In this document: positions 56,581 to 64,000 of the stretch, one piece after another
How the letters are laid out: the number at the start of each line of letters is the position of its first letter
Numbering within the stretch: the stretch's first letter is position 1
Assembly: GCF_035594125.1 (NCBI RefSeq)
Contig: NC_087181.1
Location: 8,875,817-8,939,816, forward strand
Length of the DNA: 64,000 bases
Source of the DNA: Scylla paramamosain
Taxonomy: Eukaryota; Arthropoda; Malacostraca; Decapoda; Portunidae
Direction of reading: 5' to 3'
Position numbers and translations under genes: made by a program
The notes under the pieces: generated by a model
Told to the model about the DNA's origin: nothing
The model's input: only the letters and a program-made list of their open reading frames with translations
Databases searched by the model: none

Positions 56581-58467
56581 ACGAAGCGCACTCCTCCCAC
56601 TGACGTCACGGCAATGGTGCCCCCCGGCCGTCTGCATGACGTTCCGGTAGCGGTAACCCCCGTGGCAGTTATGGAGCGGCCAGTACTGATGACGGGGACG
56701 GTAACCACACCATTCAGTGGAAGCCATTTCACCCCCCACACAGAGGTAGTTGGGTGCGGCAAGTGCTGGGCAGGAAGGTAGTCAAGAGATGGTGGGGCGG
56801 GGCTCTGGAAGCATCCATGCAGGAATCCCCATTCACCCCCCACCACCGGCGACTTACCGCGTGCAAACAGATGGTGGTAGATCTGACCCCTCGCTGCGGT
56901 GAGGGAGCCTTTTCGAGCCTCTGTCAATGCACATCCTACCATCACGTCAATCACTATCACAAACCATCCTCACCCTCACCATGCACATAACACCACACTT
57001 CATAAATCGACATTTTTTTTATTTATTTATTTTCTTTAGCAGGTTGGCCTTTTTGCAGGACGAGCCAGAGGACACGAGCAGAAAGGACCGACACCGCTTT
57101 TTTCACCCATCGCATTACATCATACAATAAAGATCCCTGCCATCACCAAATCACTCTACTACTATCCGTGGTTCGGAACCCACGTAAAATTGTAGGTCCC
57201 TCCGCTATACGGATGTACTTCTTCCTCTGTCCTTCTTTGAACCAATAAAAGCACAAAGAAAAACACTTTCTACTCTGACTGTCCTTCACTCATCTTTCAC
57301 ATCCTGATGGTGCAGGATCTGGATAGTCTGGCAACGAGCCGGTGCGGGGTTCGGCCCCGGATTTTGGGTGTGTGGGCGGCGTCCGTGGCTGCGTCTGTGT
57401 TGGGCTTGGCTTGCTCGGTGGGTGGGACTCTCCTGCTTCCCCTGATGAGGACCTTGCCTCCCTTGCCACTTTAACATAAACATATTACGTTTCAATAGAC
57501 GTCCTCCGTAATAACAAAACAAAAATTCAAATTGCGCCTGGGTGCCTAGTCCCCAGTGACTATTTATCCTACTACAATTCCCTTCTTATCACCCCCCTAT
57601 TCTTCCCACTATCCCCACTTCCCCCTCCCCCATCTTTCATCTCTTTATTATTATTATTATTATTAGCTAGACGCTGTTCAAGCTCATTTCACAGTCAGTT
57701 CACAGACAATTCACAATCAGTTCAGAGAGAGATCGGACAGAGTGAGTCTTCAGAGAAAGAGAGTCAAACATCGTCACGTCCGTCATAATCTGTCTCGTTA
57801 TCACGTGTGTACATCTCTACCAATCATTAAATCAAGAAGAAAACTTGTCAACTTGTGTTCTTTTACACGTACAATCAACCATAATCCAAACTACTACCCA
57901 CGACCTTCACACTACCAACAATATCCAACGGAGAAGCAGTCAGCCACCGCTATCTATCCTGCCACTGTCATCTGCAACATGCAGTAAGTCAAGCAACCAG
58001 TGATCTCTCCGGTACAAGCGGTGTGCAGCCTTAATCAGAACAGTGGTTAATCAATCTTATTAGACCACTCTCAGCAAATCACAAAAATTAAAAATATAGC
58101 TACTAAAAATATAAATTAAATAAATTAATAAAATAATTAAATAAATAAAAATATAATACTAAACAAAGCAATGAGATTAATTTTTTACAGTGACGTGAGA
58201 TTCTTAAACTTACAGGAAATCCATCAAATCAGCAATATAACACTGATAAATATATCTCTACATTAAAAAGCCCAGCAAACAATTAGAGACCTCGACCCAA
58301 AGACTTAACACAGACTTCAGTTTACCATCACACTCATGGTTCCCAAAGACAATACATGTACTGAATACCAATGAACCTCAACTAGTTTATACGCACTAAT
58401 TTAATAAATAGAAATAGTACAGAAATTTGACAAATCAACAAATAATCAATGTAACGTTTTTTTTTCT
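56581..58467. other. Long gap without recognised gene
   Basis: 56590-57000 is GC-rich with short open frames on both strands but no family match. 57320-57360 contains GGGGTTCGGCCCC, similar to a tRNA T-arm. 57660-57760 has repeats of the type TTCACAGTCAGTTCACAGAC. 58070-58440 is AT-rich. None of this supports a named feature. Confidence 0.5.

Positions 58468-58881
<414 letters not shown>

Positions 58882-58935
<54 letters not shown>
58882..58935. repeat. (TG)n microsatellite
   Basis: 54 bp of TG at the truncated 5' side of the I-like fragment. 58936-59480 holds no gene; AGCAGCGTGGTTGGCCCATG near 59141 resembles blocks near 5570 and 21589. Confidence 0.98.
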
Positions 58936-58936
<1 letters not shown>

Positions 58937-59478
58937 ATAGTAAATCAAGAAAAAAATTGTAATGATAGCAACTCTAATAATAAGAGGGAAAACTAGATTT
59001 GGAACAACAACTAATTTTCTTCTTCGAATTGTATGAAAAGCATGATTAGCAACGAGAAATAGAAAGGGGAAATAAAAAGTAAAGCAAAGTTTGATAAGGG
59101 GTATATCAGTGGAAAATCACAATATAACAAATAAAAAACAGCAGCGTGGTTGGCCCATGCAATATTCCTCTTCGACTGTCTTTCATATATCTATCCCCAA
59201 TGTTTTCCCTATACCTTAACCTACTTCTCTTCACCTCTACTTTGTACTGTCCCTTTTTTGAGGCACAAGCGACAACTTCTCATCACTCACTTCTAAACCA
59301 CCGAGATGTTGACAACACTGAAGAAGGGTCTTTGACCCGAAATCCGGGCCTGGCAGCACAGATGACCTATGGAGGTCATCTCAGACATTAGTAAAGAGAA
59401 CTGGACAATTCTTAGAAAAAGGAGAAATTATTGAAAAAGAAAAAATCGCCAATGCTGAATTAGCCGTCACCGTCGACG

Positions 59479-59480
<2 letters not shown>

Positions 59481-59562
<82 letters not shown>
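59481..59562. repeat. (TA)n microsatellite
   Basis: 82 bp of TA ending directly at the LTR. Confidence 0.98.
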
Positions 59563-59563
<1 letters not shown>

Positions 59564-59566
<3 letters not shown>

Positions 59567-59914
59567 CATGGATCGGTGTTTCCTTTACGTTACCCCTGCC
59601 GATCACATGCGACTCCTGAGTGAGTACACCAGTGGAACGCCTGGGGTGAGTTATTTGTGGTAAGGCCTGTTAACAAGATTTCATTTCCAGTCACCCAGCG
59701 ACCATAGGAATAGGTATTTCTTTGTGTGCGGCCCACGCGCCACTGAGTGTAGCCATAGCTAGCCAGGCCTTTGTTGTAATTACTGTGTAAATATAAGTCA
59801 AATATTTACGACTGTGCTTTCTTTTGAGTGTCCCACCCTAGTCTACCTGGAGACTCAACCAGGAGTCGCATGTGATCGGCAGGGGTAACGTAAAGGAAAC
59901 ACCGATCCATGACA
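59564..59914 (+). mobile_element. 5' LTR of a Ty3/mdg4-like retrotransposon
   Basis: 351 bp from TGTCATGG to CCATGACA. The first 55 bp (59564-59618) are the exact reverse complement of the last 55 bp (59860-59914), far longer than the few bases usual for LTRs. A primer-binding site follows two bases later and a gag ORF 95 bp later, which is why I call it an LTR and not a foldback element. No second copy is in the window, so the element is truncated on the right or continues elsewhere. Confidence 0.75.
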
Positions 59915-59916
59915 AT

Positions 59917-59934
59917 TGGCGCCTGAACAGGGAC
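59917..59934 (+). other. Primer-binding site, tRNA-Lys type
   Basis: TGGCGCCTGAACAGGGAC, complementary to the 3' end of a tRNA-Lys (one difference from the common TGGCGCCCGAACAGGGAC form), placed right after the LTR where minus-strand synthesis is primed. Confidence 0.85.
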
Positions 59935-60008
59935 CTCATACTAAGCGCAGTCACGGTAGAGTAATTCTTTGGTGCCGAGTACCTTGCTGATATCTTTTGC
60001 TGCAGACA

Positions 60009-61178
60009 ATGGCGTCCGAGGGTCACAGTGAATCTTTCGATCCCTTTGCGAGATTTAGGCCTGAAATCGCGGCGCTGAACATAACAGCAGCGACGAAGGT
60101 TAGTGAGTATATACAGAAGCGGCTAGCTGAGGAGAGAGAGGACCGCTTACGTGCCGAGGAACGTGAGAGAGAGGACCGCCAGCGGGAGGAGGAAAGGCAG
60201 GAACGTGTGAGGCAGGAAATGATTCGTGGCGAGGAACGGGAACACGAGAAGGCGATGGCTGAAATGGAGCTTCGCCGTGTGGAGGCAGAAGAGACTCGAT
60301 CTCGAAGTTCTGAGGGAAACACTCTTCGTGCCTTACATAGGGTGAAACTAAATGCTTACCGTGAAGGGGAAGACATTGATGCTTTCATTTCCCGTTTCGA
60401 GAGGCTGGCCAAGTTGTATCAGATGGAGTCTGAAGAGAAGGCCATCGAATTTTACAGCCTGTTTACAGGCAAAGCCTTGTCCATCGTACATGGGCTAGGG
60501 CCTGAAGATAACTCGTACGAGCACATGAAATGCGCTCTTTTGCAGGCGTTTGGCAGAACGGCGGAGGCAGCCAAGCAGGCATTTCGCAGTGCCGCTATCA
60601 GTGATAACGAAACCGCCGTTCAGGCTCACGCCAGAATTTCTCGTCTCTTTGACGAGCGAGTGCAAAAGGAAGGGATTTACCTCACGTATGAAGCGCTACG
60701 GGAGTTAGTCATACGCGATAGGTTTGAGGAAATGTGCCCGCCTGAGTTTGTGGCCACCACTAAGGCCACGGGGAACGTACAGGCAAACAAAATGGCTGAA
60801 AACCTGGACCTCCATTTTTCCGCACATGGGCGTAAAAATGTTCCCCGAGTTCGTTCTGCGGGGAGCGGCAACAAGGCGCAACCCAACGATCCGGAGCCAG
60901 TAAGGAAGGAGCAGACACCGTCTCCCTTCCGGCAGAATAAACCACAAGGACACCCCAGGGAGGGTAGTAAGTTTCAACCACCACGTGGGTGGAATACCGG
61001 CTCATGGCGTCCCACACCACCTATGAGAGCTGCCTCACACACAGGCAAATATGCTGCCGCGCTACTCGATGCGCCGGACGATATTGTACCAGCGGCAGAC
61101 ACTACCCCAATTACAGCTGTCCTTTCTGCAGGCTGGTTCGGGAGGAGTCGAGGAGGGCACGTCCTGGGCGCTGGGTGA
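60009..61178 (+). CDS. Gag of LTR retrotransposon, probably C-terminally altered
   Basis: 389 codons from ATG 60009 to TGA at 61176-61178. The upstream in-frame TTG at 59997 is less likely as a start. Residues about 30-95 form a long Glu/Arg-rich helix (EEREDRLRAEEREREDRQRE and similar). Residues about 100-270 resemble the retrotransposon gag capsid region (LNAYREGEDIDAFISRFERL, EKAIEFYSLFTGKALSIVHG, ALRELVIRDRFEEMCPPEFV). The C-terminus is Pro/Gly/basic-rich without a CCHC knuckle. The last 20 or so codons lie in the 225-bp repeat starting at 61116, so the original end of gag may have been replaced. No protease, RT or integrase follows. Confidence 0.75.
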   Translation: MASEGHSESFDPFARFRPEIAALNITAATKVSEYIQKRLAEEREDRLRAEEREREDRQREEERQERVRQEMIRGEEREHEKAMAEMELRRVEAEETRSRSSEGNTLRALHRVKLNAYREGEDIDAFISRFERLAKLYQMESEEKAIEFYSLFTGKALSIVHGLGPEDNSYEHMKCALLQAFGRTAEAAKQAFRSAAISDNETAVQAHARISRLFDERVQKEGIYLTYEALRELVIRDRFEEMCPPEFVATTKATGNVQANKMAENLDLHFSAHGRKNVPRVRSAGSGNKAQPNDPEPVRKEQTPSPFRQNKPQGHPREGSKFQPPRGWNTGSWRPTPPMRAASHTGKYAAALLDAPDDIVPAADTTPITAVLSAGWFGRSRGGHVLGAG

Positions 61179-61340
61179 CCTGGCTGGGAGTGAGCCCGAG
61201 CAAGGTCGTGCCCCGCTCACCTCGGCCCGCGCGCATTGATACAGGCTCCGCCCACCTGCCCGCATGGCGGATGGTTCTCTCCTATGACGGGGCGGTAATT
61301 TATTGCCCTCTCAAAATCTAGTGTCCCTGTGCTCTCACAT
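61116..61340 (+). repeat. 225-bp direct repeat, copy 1
   Basis: Identical to 62071-62295 except one base (T at 61296, C at 62251). It starts GCTGTCCTTTCTGCAGG and ends GTGCTCTCACAT. It lies at the 3' end of gag. Confidence 0.95.
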
Positions 61341-62070
61341 TACCCCATACAAACGAGGATTTTTTTTTCGGAAAAAAAAAATTCTAAGCCTTACTAGCTA
61401 CTAACGGTTGTGTGTGTAGACTAAAAGGGGTCTTCGGGTGGAAGCTCAGGTGGCTCATGAGGGTAAAACCCCGTATTTACGTTAAGAATCTCGCTTAGGG
61501 GGAAAACTCCTGAACCAGCTGAACCTTCCCGTTCCTTTTGCAAGACGAAATATCGTCAGACTTAAACTGCCCTCCCATTGTTATGTATGTCTGTGTATAA
61601 CATAACGGAGTGTAGGTGTTCGAGCGTACGTAATATATGTGTAAGAGATACGCAGACGCTACACGAACACGGAGCGGTGTCTTCGGATTCATCTTGGGGA
61701 AGACGCAGCGTGGTGTCACCCCTCTCTGGGAGACACGAGCGTGTTCTGAACGGCCTTCAGGTCAGGATTGCCCTCAGAGCCCCTCTGCCAACAAAGAGAA
61801 AGTTTAGTGTCTTCATAGTACCATATACATCCCATATTCAAACACAGAACACAAGTGACAACTCATCCTGTAGTTGGGGTGTAGTAGTGTGGGTGGTTAC
61901 TCGTCTCGCTGGGCCACCACATAACCTGGTCCACACTCTTCCTCTCCAGGCACCCAAGGCGTCCTCCCTAAGGATGCTGCCCAGGCGTTCCACTGGTGTA
62001 CTCACTCCTCCAGTCTGCTTCGATGAAAGCCAGCTTCGTTGGTCAGGGCTTCGGCTTACCGCTGCACCAC
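61341..62070. other. Spacer between the 225-bp repeats
   Basis: 730 bp. A frame open from 61578 runs through into repeat copy 2 (ends 62276), but it resembles nothing I know. No primer-binding site behind copy 1 and no polypurine tract before copy 2. Confidence 0.5.
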
Positions 62071-62396
<326 letters not shown>

Positions 62397-62793
62397 ATAT
62401 TAAGCAAATACGATTTATCACTGGTTATGCATTGAGATTTTATATAACAGAACAATAATGCTTTATAAGGATGTATTTTTTAGGCACTATCTGTAACCCC
62501 CACCCTCCTTGTCTTCTAACTGTGTTTTAAATAACCCGCTGACGCATATATCTATCTAATAACTCATTTGGGTAAGGAGTAGAAAATGAATGTCTCAACT
62601 AACAAATTGAAATTATTAAAAACGGTAATTATTTTTGCCCCTTGCCGCTAAATTTTTCTACATTCCTTGATTTATTTCACTAATGGGATAATAGATGTTA
62701 AAATGTTATAGCAAGGGAGAGAAGAGAGGGAATTAATTGTTATTGAGGCAACTTACAAGTGAGATGGCGACGGGACGCACGGGCAGGCAGATA

Positions 62794-63102
<309 letters not shown>

Positions 63103-64000
63103 CTGACATGATGTAATGTTTTAGGCGAGTGCATTTCTCTGGACCATGTTATGGAGTAGTGTTAAGGAGGGTAACGCCTTCTAAAGGCCAGTGTGCATTT
63201 GGTGGTCGAGTGTGGTTAAGGTAGTACGTGTCTGGGACCTGGTTCGTCTGCTGCGCCGTAAGTGATTGGCAGTCAGTAGAACATATCGCTTACCTGTGGC
63301 ATTTAGGGAGAGAAAGATTTCCCATATGACCATGATATCGTGGTATCAGGATGTGTAGATTGTGAGTTACGGTCTGTGGACCACCTCATCGTTTCTTTTG
63401 GCCCGGGGAAGGTAATCAGTCCAAAATTTGATGTTTTAGCAGACAGGATTGCCTACCAGTGAGGTGAAAGTGTGTGGAGGAATTTTGGATATTAAGATTT
63501 CTCAGTTCTTGTTCTTTTAAGCTTATGTGAATTAAATTAATTAATTAAATTAATTAATGAATCAATTAATTGTGGTGAAATAGTAATTGAAATAATTTTG
63601 TTTTGTGAGAAGGTGAGCTGTCATTCCTTCCTCCCAGTTGCACCCACCTCTCTTGTTAAAAAATCATTACTTCGAAGAAACATCATTGCCTGTAAACAAC
63701 ATAAGGGTAATGCTACCAAATAATTATTTTTAATGTTCGGACATGCTACCAAATAACCAAAAGTAAAGAATTCAAGGTAAGATCAAGTAATATCATTATA
63801 GAACCTGTTCTGTATTTATTAAGTAAAAAGTTAAAAGGTAAAGAAAATTTTAAAGTAAAAGTTAATGAAAACTAAAAACTAAACTAAACAAACCAAGTTG
63901 TTATTGATCCCGGCTCCACATATCGAAAACTGCATCCATCCTTTCGTTCAGTTTTAGAGACCAATGTTATTATTTTTATTTATTTATTTATTTTTTTGTT
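63103..64000. other. Terminal stretch without recognised gene
   Basis: Mixed then AT-rich sequence. 63525-63570 is a palindromic ATTAATTA-type tract. No ORF above 60 codons and no family match. Confidence 0.5.

Noticed and set aside
57330..57360. tRNA gene from the GGGGTTCGGCCCC T-arm-like sequence
   Set aside because: No matching acceptor, D or anticodon arms around it.
59564..59914. Foldback/MITE interpretation of the 351-bp unit
   Set aside because: A tRNA-Lys primer-binding site and a gag ORF follow at exactly LTR spacing, and the right flank is not TA. Kept only as an alternative.

Overview
This is an animal nuclear window with no cellular gene set that I can prove. About two thirds of it is broken non-LTR retrotransposons (LINEs), one LTR-retrotransposon fragment, one SINE-like unit and one Penelope-like fragment, separated by very long dinucleotide microsatellites: (TA)n to about 147 bp, (CA)n to about 190 bp, plus (CT)n, (AG)n and (TG)n. 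Elements of the Jockey, CR1, RTE, I and Penelope types together with such dense TA/AG microsatellites fit an arthropod, most likely a decapod crustacean. That is an inference from repeat content only.

Family 1 (my label) is an AT-rich two-ORF element with a gag-like ORF1 carrying three zinc knuckles and an ORF2 with APE endonuclease and RT. It is present as copies 1-A (421-5340), 1-B (5691-10270), 1-C (16241-21310), 1-D (22480-28876) and fragment 1-E (52757-53290), all on the plus strand and all dead. Family 2 is a compact one-ORF EN-RT element with nine copies, six minus and three plus. One of them, 12630-15923, keeps an uninterrupted 986-residue ORF and could be recently active. Other elements are a Penelope-type GIY-YIG fragment (1-420), two RTE-type RT remnants in opposite orientation (29175-29606 and 35553-36130), a CR1-like element with an octamer tail (36640-38901), a CR1/L2-group element split by a 1.1-kb insertion (46640-51613), a Jockey-like RT element split by family 2 (53640-56160), the 3' end of an I-like element (58538-58881), and an LTR element reduced to 5' LTR, primer-binding site and gag (59564-61178).

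Layout: 1-22 kb alternates family 1 and family 2. At 22-29 kb a family 1 copy carries a nested family 2 copy. At 29-36 kb family 2 copies and a coding-looking minisatellite lie between the RTE remnants. At 36-46 kb are the CR1-like element, one possible host first exon (39421-39495), a family 2 copy and a SINE. At 46-56 kb are split LINEs. At 56-64 kb are unassigned sequence, LINE and LTR fragments and direct repeats.

The strongest structural signal is that element boundaries coincide with microsatellites. Two family 2 copies are bracketed on both sides by the same dinucleotide repeat, (TA)n in one case and (TG)n in the other, as expected if they inserted into microsatellites. The second notable signal is an LTR with a perfect 55-bp terminal inverted repeat. 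I see no operons, CRISPR arrays, bacterial features, rRNA genes or intact tRNA genes.
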